This document shows, one piece after another, positions 7,464 to 16,022 of a stretch of 64,000 bases of DNA. Position 1 is the stretch's first letter, and each line of letters begins with the position of its first letter. The stretch is from Porphyromonadaceae bacterium FC4. Lineage in GTDB: Bacteria > Bacteroidota > Bacteroidia > Bacteroidales > Porphyromonadaceae. The DNA lies in NCBI GenBank assembly GCA_900120395.1, contig LT635553.1, positions 424,186 through 488,185 on the forward strand, read 5' to 3'. A program made the position numbers and the translations under genes. Below the pieces are notes generated by a model. It did not search any database and had not been told where the DNA came from. It worked only from the letters and a program-made list of their open reading frames with translations.

Positions 7464-9641
7464 TTATCTTAGTGTTAGCGTCACTCTATTCCCTTCACTT
7501 ATCTTACGTTCTGCAGGTATGGACTGCTTCTTTACATATCCTCCCTTACCGACCAGGTTCACCTTTAGCCCCAGCATCTCGGCGAGAAAGACCGCATCGG
7601 AGGTCGCCATGCCTACCAGGTAGGGCATACGGCTTGTGATGGGGTCCTTTAGTCGGACTATCTCCACCGTATCGTTGGGCGAGTAGCATGCCCAGTCGCC
7701 ATTTCCCACGATGTCCGGTAGTTTACTCCCGGTCAGGCGCGTTGCTTCCTTCACACTACTGCGTATGCCACCCCCTATATGCTGGGTAAAGACCGCCGTG
7801 CTATCGGCTACATAGCTGCTGAGGGGTACTGCATTGGTGGTGGCTACCGACTGTTCAGCCACTTCTCGGAGCACCCTTCCGGGGATACTCCCCGACGGGT
7901 ACACGCCTCTGGGACGACTCACCACCACGATGCAGCTGTATAGGGGGTCGTCCGCAGGAAAGTAGCCACAAAAGGTCACGACGTGTCCATATCCGGCATA
8001 CCCGCCGCTGCCCGATATCTGAGCCGTACCGGTCTTGCCCGCAATCTGTACAAAAGGAGAGTTCATCGCCTTACCTGTCCCGTTCGTGACCACACCACGG
8101 AGCATCTCCTGAATCTCTGTGATCGACCGCTTGTCGGCGATCCGCTCGTTTTTGACCTTGGGGCCGTTCTTATAAAACTCATGCTCGGCATCGCGCACCG
8201 AGGTGACCAGGTAGGGCTCCATCATCTTACCTCCGTTTGCGATGGCGTTGTAAAAGCGGAGGGTATAGATAGGCGGCATCTGCACTTGGTAGCCAAAGGA
8301 GATCCAGGGCATCGCTCCCGGTCGCCACGCCTCCGGGTTCTTATCGATATACGGCTTCGTCGTACCGGGTATTTCGAGTGCGATCTGGTCAAAGATGTTC
8401 ATGCCATTGAGCGCATCAAAAAACGCCCGATTGTTTGCCGGTGACTCTCCCCCAAAGGTGTGGAGGACTGCTTTTGCCGTACCCACGTTGGACGAAAACT
8501 CTATCGCCTGTGCGTAGGTGATCTTGCCGTACCCCCCACGGTGGGCATTGTGGTCCTTGATCACCAGCCCACGTCCGACACGGTACAGACCATTACCTAC
8601 ATCCACCGTATCAGTGGGCTGCACTCCCCCCTTGCTAAGAGCGGCTAGCATCGATGCGGACTTGAAGGTCGATCCCGGCTCCAATAGGTCTGCCAGGGCA
8701 TGGTTGGTTCGCTCGCCATATCTACCTTCACCCAGCCGATCCAGGTTGGTCATGGCACGAATGGCACCGGTCTTCACCTCCATCACCACAGCACAGCCCC
8801 AGTCTGCGTCCACCTCCATGAGGGTTTCCCTCAGGGCTCGCTCGGTGATGTCCTGTATGTCTACGTTGAGGGTTGTGTAGACGTCCATCCCGTTTTTGGG
8901 CAGCTTGATCGGATCCGGCACCCACCGCTTGGGGACAAAGATGAATCGGTCCAACCCCGGCTCGCCACAGAGGACACTGTCAAAGGCCAGCTCCAGACCA
9001 CTATTGCCATGCGTGATGCCCAGGCTGTCGGCATCCCTCTTGAGGCTGCCGATGGTCCTCTGAGCCAAGCTGCCGTAGGGCATGACACGGCGTACAAACC
9101 GGGTGGTCGTGAAGCCGGTCTTATTTTTGTTGCCTACAGAGAGGTAGGGCATCTGCTGCATCGCCATCAGCTCCATGTGGGACACCTCTCTGTCGACCAC
9201 CTTCCACGAGCGACTGCCGCGCTCATAGCCACGCATCAGGTGCGCCCTGTATCCGGCGGTGCTTTTGTCCTTGAAGTAGGTGCTGAGGTGGTGAGCGAGA
9301 GAGTCTACCTGTGCCGTAAAGAGATCGGCATCAAAGCCTCCCGCCTTGAAGTCTATTCTTGCCTCGTACCTGGGCACACTGATCGCCAGAGGGGTATTTT
9401 CGTCCGAGAAGATGTTTCCCCTCCTGGGCAGGGTCGGTTGGTTCCCCTTGTGCATGTGTGCGTTGAGCCCCTTCCACGCTGCAGCATCGACGGTAGCGGT
9501 CCACGTTGTTTTCACAAAGATAAGGACGGACAGCAGAGACAGCACCAGACCTATGACAAAGTACTTGGTGTACGATGCCTTCACCCGATGCTCTCGTTCC
9601 TCTATGCCCTCACGCAGGCGGTCAGACTCCTTAGTCCTCAT
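7464..9641 (-). CDS. ftsI: Septal peptidoglycan transpeptidase (class B PBP) with PASTA domain
   Basis: 725 residues. A basic cytoplasmic tail is followed by one membrane anchor at about residues 27-45, the PBP dimerisation domain and the transpeptidase domain. Active-site motifs are STFK (nucleophile S324), SSN (383-385) and KTG (536-538). The last ~65 residues form one PASTA domain (MPYLVGMATSDAVFLAEMLG), common in Bacteroidota FtsI and absent from E. coli FtsI. It overlaps ftsL by 4 bases (ATGA) and precedes murE, the usual dcw order. Role: cross-linking of septal peptidoglycan in the divisome. Confidence 0.95.
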   Translation of the reverse strand: MRTKESDRLREGIEEREHRVKASYTKYFVIGLVLSLLSVLIFVKTTWTATVDAAAWKGLNAHMHKGNQPTLPRRGNIFSDENTPLAISVPRYEARIDFKAGGFDADLFTAQVDSLAHHLSTYFKDKSTAGYRAHLMRGYERGSRSWKVVDREVSHMELMAMQQMPYLSVGNKNKTGFTTTRFVRRVMPYGSLAQRTIGSLKRDADSLGITHGNSGLELAFDSVLCGEPGLDRFIFVPKRWVPDPIKLPKNGMDVYTTLNVDIQDITERALRETLMEVDADWGCAVVMEVKTGAIRAMTNLDRLGEGRYGERTNHALADLLEPGSTFKSASMLAALSKGGVQPTDTVDVGNGLYRVGRGLVIKDHNAHRGGYGKITYAQAIEFSSNVGTAKAVLHTFGGESPANNRAFFDALNGMNIFDQIALEIPGTTKPYIDKNPEAWRPGAMPWISFGYQVQMPPIYTLRFYNAIANGGKMMEPYLVTSVRDAEHEFYKNGPKVKNERIADKRSITEIQEMLRGVVTNGTGKAMNSPFVQIAGKTGTAQISGSGGYAGYGHVVTFCGYFPADDPLYSCIVVVSRPRGVYPSGSIPGRVLREVAEQSVATTNAVPLSSYVADSTAVFTQHIGGGIRSSVKEATRLTGSKLPDIVGNGDWACYSPNDTVEIVRLKDPITSRMPYLVGMATSDAVFLAEMLGLKVNLVGKGGYVKKQSIPAERKISEGNRVTLTLR

Positions 9642-10009
9642 CTCTTCACAACTATAGGTGGCGTCTTGGGGATACTCAGGTCGAGGTCTTCGTCCCGGAC
9701 CCTTTGCTCGATGGAGGAGAGACGTCTGGCACCCATCAGGGTGGTCTCTACGGTCACCTGCTCCATCCGTAGTTCGTTGATCTCGCGATTCAGCTGGGCG
9801 ATCTCCTTCTTTCCTCTCAGCAGGGTGTAGCTATTGATCCCCTGCAAGATGAAGAGCAGAGCAAACGCTACGATCCACATCGCATTGCGCAAGGTCAGCT
9901 TTCCTTCTAGAAATGTGCCTTGCGTAATATTCCAAAAGCGCTTCTGCCACGAGCGTTTGTTCTTTGTGCCACCCTTTCTGGGCGCCTGATCGGTAGAGCT
10001 ATCTGCCAT
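9638..10009 (-). CDS. ftsL: FtsL-like cell-division protein
   Basis: 123 residues: a basic cytoplasmic start (KGGTKNKRSWQKRFWNI), one membrane segment (about residues 44-62, MWIVAFALLFILQGINSY), then a periplasmic heptad-rich stretch (KKEIAQLNREINELRMEQVTVE). Size, topology, coiled coil and its place directly before ftsI identify it as FtsL although sequence is poorly conserved in this family. It is the first gene of the operon here; rsmH and mraZ, which normally precede it, are missing, and a promoter and repeat copy 2 stand in their place. Confidence 0.85.
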   Translation of the reverse strand: MADSSTDQAPRKGGTKNKRSWQKRFWNITQGTFLEGKLTLRNAMWIVAFALLFILQGINSYTLLRGKKEIAQLNREINELRMEQVTVETTLMGARRLSSIEQRVRDEDLDLSIPKTPPIVVKR

Positions 10010-10040
10010 TTACCCCGTTTGTTGGTCCTTTTTCTTGCTA

Positions 10041-10048
10041 CAAACTTA
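10041..10048 (-). promoter_or_regulatory. Probable -7 box of the ftsL-murD operon
   Basis: Minus-strand TAAGTTTG, a match to TAnnTTTG, 32 bases before the ftsL start. No well-spaced -33 TTTG is seen (nearest at 24 bp), so support is moderate. Confidence 0.55.
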
Positions 10049-10111
10049 CCCAATTCCCCCATACTAGGCAGCCAAATCGGAGCCGAATAAAAAAGCGAAG
10101 CGTAGTAGCTC

Positions 10112-10202
10112 AAAAATTTCACGGATAGTAGCGAAAAGTTTCCAGTAGGAAAGAAAACGATTTGACGGATAGTAGCGAAATGTTTCCAGTAGGAAACTTT
10201 TG
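10112..10202 (-). repeat. Interspersed 92-bp tandem-hairpin repeat, copy 2
   Basis: Minus-strand reading: AAAAG, hairpin GTTTCC-TACT-GGAAAC, TTTCGCTACTATCCGTCAAAT, second hairpin CTTTCC-TACT-GGAAAC, TTTCGCTACTATCCGTGAAAT, oligo-T. It lies just upstream of the ftsL promoter, at the point where rsmH would be expected. Confidence 0.92.
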
Positions 10203-10486
10203 GCGACCCCACTAGAGGTCGTCAAAGGGGCATGGAGTTGTTGTCCCACGGTTGTTTGTGGACACTGAGTCTCGGATGGATATTTTGGCTGTTTTTGTGG
10301 GTGTTGATCCACCGATATGTCGGGTGATGCTCACTGAAGCAGAAGCGTAAGAAAACGGGAGCCGGGCAGGTGTTCTTTTTAGAGAATTGGGTGGCAGGGC
10401 TTCTGCTGCTCCTGGGGATCGGCATCACACCTCACGGAGCGCAAGCACTCCAACTGACCCTCGGTCGAACCTGCGTGGATAAACGC
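10203..10486. other. Intergenic stretch with no recognised gene
   Basis: Nearly 290 bases between repeat copy 2 and the tmRNA-side hairpin. It begins with an imperfect palindrome (GACCCCACTAGAGGTCGTC, about 10205-10223) related in style to the palindromes near 17400. No convincing coding frame or RNA gene is seen. Confidence 0.5.
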
Positions 10487-10525
10487 AAGCCGCCCGGAGT
10501 CGCACAGTGCGACTCCGGGCGGCTT
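10487..10525 (-). terminator. Strong hairpin downstream of tmRNA
   Basis: A 19-bp perfect inverted repeat (10487-10505 with 10507-10525, rich in GC) lies immediately past the tmRNA 3' end. No long T-run follows on the minus strand, so it may be a processing or stabilising hairpin rather than a classic terminator. Confidence 0.6.
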
Positions 10526-10531
10526 TGTCTC

Positions 10532-10945
10532 GGTGGAGGTGGAGGGATTCGAACCCTCGTCCAAACATGGAACCAACCTGCTTTCTACACGTTTAGCTTT
10601 GCTTTCCGGTTTTCGTCCCGCAGATTAGGTCAAAGCCACCACTCCGCAGGCTTAGTCTCTTGAGTGTCGCTCCGGACGAAAGACGCATCCGAAACCCTTC
10701 CCGATATAAATAGCACCACCGGATCAGACCACCTCGGGCTCACGGTATCTGGGTGATGTCTCGCCGGGAGCAAAAGGCTCAACCGCTAAGAACAAAAGTG
10801 TCTTGTCGTGATCAGAGATCACGCTGCGAGAGCGTAGTTATATTCGCCATTTAAAAAAGGTTGTCATCTAGGATTTGAGTGCCAGCTAACGATGCACTAC
10901 GTGCTTACAAATCAACTCTACATGCTGTCAAAACCGGTCACCCCC
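10532..10945 (-). ncRNA. ssrA: Transfer-messenger RNA (tmRNA)
   Basis: The 5' end GGGGGTG (10945 downward) pairs with CACCTCC near the 3' end (10541-10535), forming the tRNA-like acceptor; the T-arm reads GAGGGTTCGAATCCCTC. The 3' end is ACC followed by G, so the last A of CCA is added after transcription. The tag frame (10848-10819) encodes GEYNYALAA and a TGA stop; the terminal ALAA is the usual proteolysis signal. It acts with SmpB to release stalled ribosomes. About 412 bases, normal length. Confidence 0.95.
10819..10848 (-). other. tmRNA tag-peptide reading frame
   Basis: Codons GGC GAA TAT AAC TAC GCT CTC GCA GCG TGA give the tag GEYNYALAA within the tmRNA. Confidence 0.9.
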
Positions 10946-11008
10946 ATATGGTCCTATGGGCGTCTCACTTTTGTCCATGAGGTCGACTGCCGATCTCTAT
11001 CGGCAAAG

Positions 11009-11016
11009 CAAAGGTA
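11009..11016 (-). promoter_or_regulatory. Probable -7 box of tmRNA
   Basis: Minus-strand TACCTTTG, 64 bases before the mature tmRNA 5' end. The implied precursor leader contains a small hairpin (CCGAT/ATCGG) and would be removed by processing. No clear -33 element. Confidence 0.5.
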
Positions 11017-11043
11017 CCAAAATATTTGGAGCTGCGGAAGTGG

Positions 11044-11481
11044 TTACTCCTTGGTGAGGCGGATCCGCAGGCGGCTGCCGGTGTAGAGCTCAAGGGTGCC
11101 GTCCTCCTTCATGGCGTAGTGGTCGATCTCGCCAAGCACGGACTCCAGGGCATCCTCTATCGCCATGTCTTGGCAGAGCATACGCGTGACAGCCATGACA
11201 CCCAGCTTGAGCTCACCGCGCTCGGGAGTGCAGGTGACCGGTGCGTTGAAAATGTTGCAGCTGAGGTTGCCCCAAGCCTTGTTTTCGGTCAGGTCGATGT
11301 TGAGTGTCGGCGTGTTTTCGGGTGTCAGATCAGCGATGACCAGGTCATCTACCGAGGTGATCACCCAAGCACCCTCGGGTGATGGCTGTGCCTTTTTCTC
11401 ACACGACGTGAGGGCTAGAGTGAAGGCAAGTGCTGTTAGGAGCAGAGTCCCGCTTAGGATTTGTTTGGTGATTGATCTCAT
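11044..11481 (-). CDS. META-domain (HslJ-like) lipoprotein
   Basis: Starting at MRSITKQ gives 145 residues with a lipoprotein signal (LLLTALAFTLALTSC, lipid Cys about residue 27). A further-upstream ATG would place 18 unlikely residues before the signal, so the inner start is chosen. The mature part carries the META/HslJ pattern: GAWVITSVDDL, WGNLSCNIFNAPV (place of the family's GxxGCNxFxG) and MLCQDMAIEDALESVLGEIDHY (family MACPDMxxExxF). Members are small envelope proteins of unclear function, some linked to stress or antibiotic resistance. A promoter is visible at 11525-11532; the gene is divergent from the sulfatase. Confidence 0.85.
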   Translation of the reverse strand: MRSITKQILSGTLLLTALAFTLALTSCEKKAQPSPEGAWVITSVDDLVIADLTPENTPTLNIDLTENKAWGNLSCNIFNAPVTCTPERGELKLGVMAVTRMLCQDMAIEDALESVLGEIDHYAMKEDGTLELYTGSRLRIRLTKE

Positions 11482-11524
11482 GATTTGATTTGATCTAAAA
11501 GTGTACGGTACTGCAGTTGTGAGA

Positions 11525-11532
11525 CAAAGGTA
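11525..11532 (-). promoter_or_regulatory. Probable -7 box of the META lipoprotein gene
   Basis: Minus-strand TACCTTTG, 44 bases before the chosen start. No clear -33. Confidence 0.55.
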
Positions 11533-11566
11533 CAAAATGATATTTAATCGTTTGCAGTGTTTTGTG

Positions 11567-11574
11567 TAGATTTG
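11567..11574 (+). promoter_or_regulatory. Probable -7 box of the sulfatase gene
   Basis: TAGATTTG, 76 bases before the sulfatase start, in the divergent region. The -33 element is not clear. Confidence 0.45.
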
Positions 11575-11650
11575 TTAACTACTTTGGAGGCGGAGCTCTG
11601 CTCGTCTCGAAAGCCGGTCTCCTTTACCCTAACACAAAAGTAAGTAAGCC

Positions 11651-13228
11651 ATGCAGAAAAACAATATCTATCGCTTTGCAACTGGGCTGGGTGCCGTGGC
11701 AGGTGCCGTCCTGCCCACCGCCTGTGACTCCAAGTCAAAAGAGGAAGCAGCACCCACACGGTACAACATCCTTATCATCGAGAGCGATGACCACACCTCG
11801 CAGATGATCTCTGCCTATGGTGGCGAGATCGAGACTCCCAACATCGACCGACTGGCAGAGGAGGGGGTTCGTTTCGACCACGCCTTTGTGGTCAACTCGA
11901 TCTCCGGTCCCTCCCGCGCCTGTCTCCTGACCGGCAAGCATTCGCACAAGAACGGCTTTACCAATAACGAGCACAGTGTCTTCGACGGTGAGCAGCAAAC
12001 CTTCCCCAAGCTGCTGCAGTCAGCAGGGTACCAGACGGCTATCGTCGGGAAGTGGCACCTCACCTCGCTCCCGACCGGCTTTGACCACTGGGAAGTGCTA
12101 CCCGGGCAGGGTGACTACTACAACCCCTCATTCATCACCGCACCCAACGACACAGTGCGCGAAAAAGGTTACGTCACCGACCTGATCACGGACAAGAGTA
12201 TTGACCTGCTCCGAAATAGGGACAAGAGCCGCCCCTTCATGCTGATGGTGCAGCACAAAGCACCGCACCGCAACTGGATGCCCCGCATCGAGGACCTCGA
12301 CATGTATGAGGATGTGACCTTCAAGCTTACGGACAACTTCTTTGACGACTATGCCGGCCGCCCTGCTGCCGCACGAGCAGAGATGAATATTGGTGAGCAT
12401 ATGGACCCTGCCTACGACTGCAAGCTCCTTCGCAAGGACCACCCGACCCACTACTCAAGGACGTACGAGTGGATTCTCTCCGGCATGGATGAGGATGATC
12501 GAGAGAAGTTTGTCGCTTTTTACAGTCCTATGGCGGACCACTACTGGGACAGCGAGATGACCGATCAGGAGCGTATGGAGTACAAGTACCAGCGCTATAT
12601 GCGCGACTATGCCAAGGTGATCCACCCGATCGACCAAGGTGTGGGCCGGATCATCGACTACCTCAAGGAGGAGGGCCTCTGGGACAATACCATCGTCCTC
12701 TATTTGGGTGACCAGGGCTTCTACATGGGCGAGCATGGATGGTTCGACAAGCGATTCATGTACGAGGAGTCCATGCACTACCCGCTCCTGATGCACCTTC
12801 CCAAGGGGCTTGATGCCCGTGGCGCCATCGAAGAGTTGACCCAAAATATCGACCTTGCCCCCACGTTCCTCGAGCTGGCGGGAGTGGAGGTTCCCGAGGA
12901 TATCCAGGGCGAGTCCCTCGTGCCACTGCTGAAAGGAGAGAAGGAGCTGCCCGGTCGGGACAAGATCTACTACCACTTCTATGAGTACCCTGCCGAGCAC
13001 AGCGTGATGCGTCACTATGGGGTGCGCGATGAGCGGTACAAGCTGATCCACTTCTACCGTGACCAAGACTTTTGGGAGCTGTATGACCTCCAAGAGGATC
13101 CGCGCGAGATGAAGAATGTCTACGATGACCCCGCCTACAAGGAGATCGTCGACCGCATGCGCAAGGAGCTGATCGAAGTACAGACGGCGTACGAGGATAC
13201 GCTTGCGCTCCGTCTGAACGGTTTCTGA
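11651..13228 (+). CDS. Serine-type sulfatase (family S1), lipoprotein
   Basis: 525 residues. The N-terminus ends in a lipobox (VLPTAC, Cys about 25), so export and lipid anchoring are likely. Metal and active-site motifs: IIESDDH (metal Asp pair), then SGPSRACLLTGKHSHKNG, the sulfatase signature in its serine form (S-x-P-S-R), in which the Ser is oxidised to formylglycine by an anaerobic maturase that is not in this window. Later LYLGDQGFYMGEHGWFDKRFMYEES contains the second metal site (GDQG, family GDHG). It resembles the N-acetylglucosamine-6-sulfatase/heparan-type branch of Bacteroidota, suggesting removal of sulfate from host glycans; the exact substrate is inference. Monocistronic, followed by a terminator hairpin. 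Confidence 0.9.
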   Translation: MQKNNIYRFATGLGAVAGAVLPTACDSKSKEEAAPTRYNILIIESDDHTSQMISAYGGEIETPNIDRLAEEGVRFDHAFVVNSISGPSRACLLTGKHSHKNGFTNNEHSVFDGEQQTFPKLLQSAGYQTAIVGKWHLTSLPTGFDHWEVLPGQGDYYNPSFITAPNDTVREKGYVTDLITDKSIDLLRNRDKSRPFMLMVQHKAPHRNWMPRIEDLDMYEDVTFKLTDNFFDDYAGRPAAARAEMNIGEHMDPAYDCKLLRKDHPTHYSRTYEWILSGMDEDDREKFVAFYSPMADHYWDSEMTDQERMEYKYQRYMRDYAKVIHPIDQGVGRIIDYLKEEGLWDNTIVLYLGDQGFYMGEHGWFDKRFMYEESMHYPLLMHLPKGLDARGAIEELTQNIDLAPTFLELAGVEVPEDIQGESLVPLLKGEKELPGRDKIYYHFYEYPAEHSVMRHYGVRDERYKLIHFYRDQDFWELYDLQEDPREMKNVYDDPAYKEIVDRMRKELIEVQTAYEDTLALRLNGF

Positions 13229-13255
13229 TCAAGTCCCGTCCTTAGTTCATTTGAG

Positions 13256-13305
13256 GTGGGTGTGTCCAAAACGGTAGTCCCGGACACACCCACTTCTCGT
13301 TTTTG
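13256..13305 (+). terminator. Terminator of the sulfatase gene
   Basis: A perfect 12-bp stem (13256-13267 with 13282-13293) followed by TTCTCGTTTTT. Confidence 0.7.
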
Positions 13306-13360
13306 GAGCGGGCGTCCCAAAGTCGCTTCCTGTTTGGAATGTTTGCCCTTTGGGTTTGGG

Positions 13361-13456
13361 CAAAAAAAATTGACGGATAGTAGCGGAATGTTTCCAGTAG
13401 GAAAGAGAAACGTTTCACGGATAGAAGCGAACGATTTCCAGTAGTAAACTTTTTGC
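13361..13456 (-). repeat. Interspersed 92-bp tandem-hairpin repeat, copy 3
   Basis: Minus-strand orientation. One hairpin is partly decayed (TTTAC-TACT-GGAAAT), the other intact (TTTCC-TACT-GGAAAC). Just outside its oligo-T end is a small inverted repeat (TTTGCCC...GGGCAAA, 13342-13364). It lies between two plus-strand genes and points against them. Confidence 0.9.
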
Positions 13457-13508
13457 CCTCACGTAGTCGGCTTTTTTGGCAGGAGTGGGGTAATTCAAGA
13501 AAAAACGT

Positions 13509-13516
13509 ATATTTGT
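13509..13516 (+). promoter_or_regulatory. Probable -7 box of hpf
   Basis: TATATTTG, a full TAnnTTTG match, giving a leader of about 90 bases to the hpf start. Confidence 0.55.
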
Positions 13517-13612
13517 GATGAGAGGGGTGTGGAAAAGCACGGATATACCTGATAGATGCGACTCGCTTGTGCGTATCAACGAGGTCGCTTAACCATCAAA
13601 ACATGTAAGCGT

Positions 13613-13909
13613 ATGAACATCAAGATCCAAGACATCAACTTTAGTATCAAGGATGACCTAAAGGCCTTTGTGGAGAAGAAAGTAGGGAAGCTCTCCCGCT
13701 TTTACTCCGACATCATCGATGCCAGCGTAGTGCTGACGCTCACGAAGCCTGAGACGAAAGATAACAAGAAGGTCAGAATTACTCTGGCAGTTCCCGGTCC
13801 GGATCTTTTTTCCGAAAAGACTGCCAACACATTTGAAGAAGCAGTGGATGAAGCTTGCGAAGCACTGGAGTCGCAGCTCGAACGCCTCAAGCAGAAACAA
13901 AAGAAGTAA
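13613..13909 (+). CDS. hpf: Ribosome hibernation-promoting factor, short form
   Basis: 98 residues from the ATG at 13613; an upstream in-frame ATG would add 19 residues unlike the family. It has the RaiA/HPF fold pattern: MNIKIQDINFSIKDDLKAFVEKKVGKLSRFY, an alternating strand region, then TFEEAVDEACEALESQLERLKQK at the C-terminus. HPF binds the 30S decoding region and inactivates ribosomes in stationary phase. It lacks the long-form C-terminal dimerisation domain, so 100S formation would need another factor. Monocistronic, convergent with recQ. Confidence 0.92.
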   Translation: MNIKIQDINFSIKDDLKAFVEKKVGKLSRFYSDIIDASVVLTLTKPETKDNKKVRITLAVPGPDLFSEKTANTFEEAVDEACEALESQLERLKQKQKK

Positions 13910-13932
13910 CGTACCTAATATACAGACGAGAA

Positions 13933-13964
13933 ATGGGCTGTGTCGCACTTGCGGCGCAGCCCAT
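13933..13964. terminator. Bidirectional hairpin between hpf and recQ
   Basis: A 14-bp stem (13933-13946 with 13951-13964, G-T pairs included) with loop ACTT sits between two convergent genes. The T-runs are weak on both sides. Confidence 0.6.
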
Positions 13965-13993
13965 GTTGTTTATGGTCCTGCGATGAAGTCGCT

Positions 13994-15538
13994 CTAAACC
14001 TTGCGCTTGATTTGGAAAGGGGTGAGCCTGAAGGATTCTTGCCCGCGCAGTACTTTTTGCCCCAGAGGAGTGACGTGGAGGGTGCTCCCCTGTCCGTAGT
14101 CTATGTACATCAGTCCGTAGAGGATCATCTGGTAGATGTAGTCCTGCCACTCGAGTGCCGACAGGTCTCGCCCCACGCCGTAGGTGGGGAGGCGGTGGTA
14201 GCCGTAGTGTAGCACTTCCAGACGCCGGGAGCCGCGGAGTATGTCGATCACCAGGGGCAGGGTGACCCGCTCGCCGGTGCGGATCACTGCGCTCATGGCT
14301 TTTTGTGCGGGGATGGTGCCGTCGATGGTGGGCTCCTTGGGCAGCAGGCAGGCGTCGCAGTTGTGGCAGTCCTCCTCTACCCGTGTGCCGAAGTAGCCGA
14401 GGAGCACCCGACGCCGGCAGACTTGCGACTCGCAGAATTGCTTCATGTACTCCATCTTTTGGCGCGAGAGGTCCTGCAGGGTGGTGTTTTGGATCATCTT
14501 GTTGAGGGCAAAGATGTCGGCGTAGGAGTAAAAGAGCAGTGCGGCAGCCGGCTCGCCATCTCGTCCGGCACGCCCGATCTCCTGGTAGTACTCCTCGATG
14601 TTTTTGGGCATGTTGTAGTGGATGACCCAGCGCACATCGGGCTTGTCGATGCCCATGCCAAAGGCGACTGTGGCGCAGACTGCCGTGACCTGACCGGATA
14701 AGAACGCATTGTGCACCAGAGCACGCTCCGTAGCGGACATGCTGGCGTGGTAGGGTAGGGCGCGGATGCCTTGGTCGTTGAGAAACGACGCCAGCATCTC
14801 AGTGTCCTTGCGTGAGGTGGCGTAGATGATCCCGCTGCTCTCTGAGTCGTTTTCCTCTTGCTCCGTGATGAAGTCGACGATCTCCCGCAGCTTGTCGGCT
14901 TTTTTGCGTCCTCGTCGTACGGCAAGACGGATATTGGGGCGGTCAAAGTCCCCGACGACCTCTATCGGATTGACCATCTGCAGTTGGGCGAGGATGTCCT
15001 GGCGCGTGGCAGGGTCAGCAGTGGCGGTGAGTGCCAGCAGTGGGATGGAGGGCATCTCCTCCTTGATGACCCCGAGCTGCGCATACTCCGGACGAAAGTC
15101 GTGCCCCCACTGGCTGATGCAGTGAGCTTCGTCGATAGCGATAAGCGAGATGGTACTCTGTCGCAGGATTTGCATGCCGAGGGCACTAAAGAGTGTCTCG
15201 GGACTGAGGTACAGTATCTTGACCCGCTCCGACCGGATGAGGAGTAGTACGTTTTGGCGCATCTCGTTGTTCAGGCTGCTGTTGAGCGTGGCAGCGGGTA
15301 TCCCCAGACTGTCGAGCTGCTTGATCTGATTCTGCATGAGCGAGATGAGCGGGGAGATGACGAGGGTGATACCGGGCAGCATGAGCGCCGGCAGCTGGTA
15401 GCAGAGCGACTTGCCCCCGCCGGTGGGGAGGATGACCAGCTGGTCTTTCCCCTGCAGAGCATTCGCCACTACCTCCTCCTGATGTTCGCGGAAAGAGGAG
15501 TAGCCGAAGTAGGTATGCAGTGCTTCCAGTGGGGTCAT
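13994..15538 (-). CDS. recQ: ATP-dependent DNA helicase RecQ, short form without HRDC
   Basis: 514 residues. Superfamily 2 helicase motifs: LPTGGGKS at 37-44, IDEAHCISQWGHDFRPEY with DEAH at 136-139, then motif VI region EYYQEIGRAGRDGEPA. The zinc site follows (CESQVCRRRVLLGYFG...CHNCDAC). It ends soon after the RQC winged-helix region; the C-terminal HRDC domain of E. coli RecQ (about 610 residues) is absent. It unwinds DNA 3'-5' in recombinational repair. It lies 1 base after pncC, last gene of a tsaD-pncC-recQ operon. Confidence 0.94.
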   Translation of the reverse strand: MTPLEALHTYFGYSSFREHQEEVVANALQGKDQLVILPTGGGKSLCYQLPALMLPGITLVISPLISLMQNQIKQLDSLGIPAATLNSSLNNEMRQNVLLLIRSERVKILYLSPETLFSALGMQILRQSTISLIAIDEAHCISQWGHDFRPEYAQLGVIKEEMPSIPLLALTATADPATRQDILAQLQMVNPIEVVGDFDRPNIRLAVRRGRKKADKLREIVDFITEQEENDSESSGIIYATSRKDTEMLASFLNDQGIRALPYHASMSATERALVHNAFLSGQVTAVCATVAFGMGIDKPDVRWVIHYNMPKNIEEYYQEIGRAGRDGEPAAALLFYSYADIFALNKMIQNTTLQDLSRQKMEYMKQFCESQVCRRRVLLGYFGTRVEEDCHNCDACLLPKEPTIDGTIPAQKAMSAVIRTGERVTLPLVIDILRGSRRLEVLHYGYHRLPTYGVGRDLSALEWQDYIYQMILYGLMYIDYGQGSTLHVTPLGQKVLRGQESFRLTPFQIKRKV

Positions 15539-15539
15539 G

Positions 15540-16022
15540 TTACTCCGACTCTTGTAGGTACGTCAGGAGAATGTCCAGAGCCTGGTAGGTGATATTGAGC
15601 TGGTTTTGCCGACGTCCGCTATCGGGTAGCTCGACCCACTTGGCTGTGGTGCCGGTGGGTGTGGCTATGCCTATCCAGGCGGCAGCAGGAGCTATGCCCT
15701 CGCTCTCGGACGGTCCGCAGACGCCGGTGCTGGAGAGGGCGTAGGTGGTTCCTGCCAGCCGGCGGACGTGTGCCGCCATTGCTCTCGCCGTCTTCTCGGA
15801 GACCAGCCCGTCGGACAGTTCATCCCGGGTTAGTCCCAGTACCTGCTCTTTGCTGGTGCGTTGGTAGCTGACCACGCCCGTATGCAGCCATTCCGAAGCT
15901 CCCGGCTCCGAGGAGAGGGTGGCGACGATGTTGCCGCCCGTACAGCTCTCGGCTGTGGCGATTGTGGCATGACGAGCGACCAGCCATTGTGCCAACGTAT
16001 GGACGACCTCAGATCTCGACAC
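15540..16022 (-). CDS. pncC: Nicotinamide-nucleotide amidohydrolase / CinA C-terminal domain protein
   Basis: The family core is intact: ATAESCTGGNIVATLSSEPGAS, TGVVSYQ, ALSSTGVCGPSESEG (family SGIAGPxGG, changed here). PncC deamidates NMN to NaMN in pyridine-nucleotide recycling. A GTG at 16022 gives about 160 residues, the usual length of the single-domain form, and overlaps tsaD by 14 bases. The first ATG (16091) would add 23 residues and overlap tsaD by 83 bases, so GTG is preferred. The start is the least certain point. Confidence 0.85.
   Translation of the reverse strand: MSRSEVVHTLAQWLVARHATIATAESCTGGNIVATLSSEPGASEWLHTGVVSYQRTSKEQVLGLTRDELSDGLVSEKTARAMAAHVRRLAGTTYALSSTGVCGPSESEGIAPAAAWIGIATPTGTTAKWVELPDSGRRQNQLNITYQALDILLTYLQESE

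Noticed and set aside
8700-9830. Plus-strand open frame of 376 codons opposite ftsI/ftsL
   Set aside because: Antisense to clear transpeptidase motifs; no recognisable protein.
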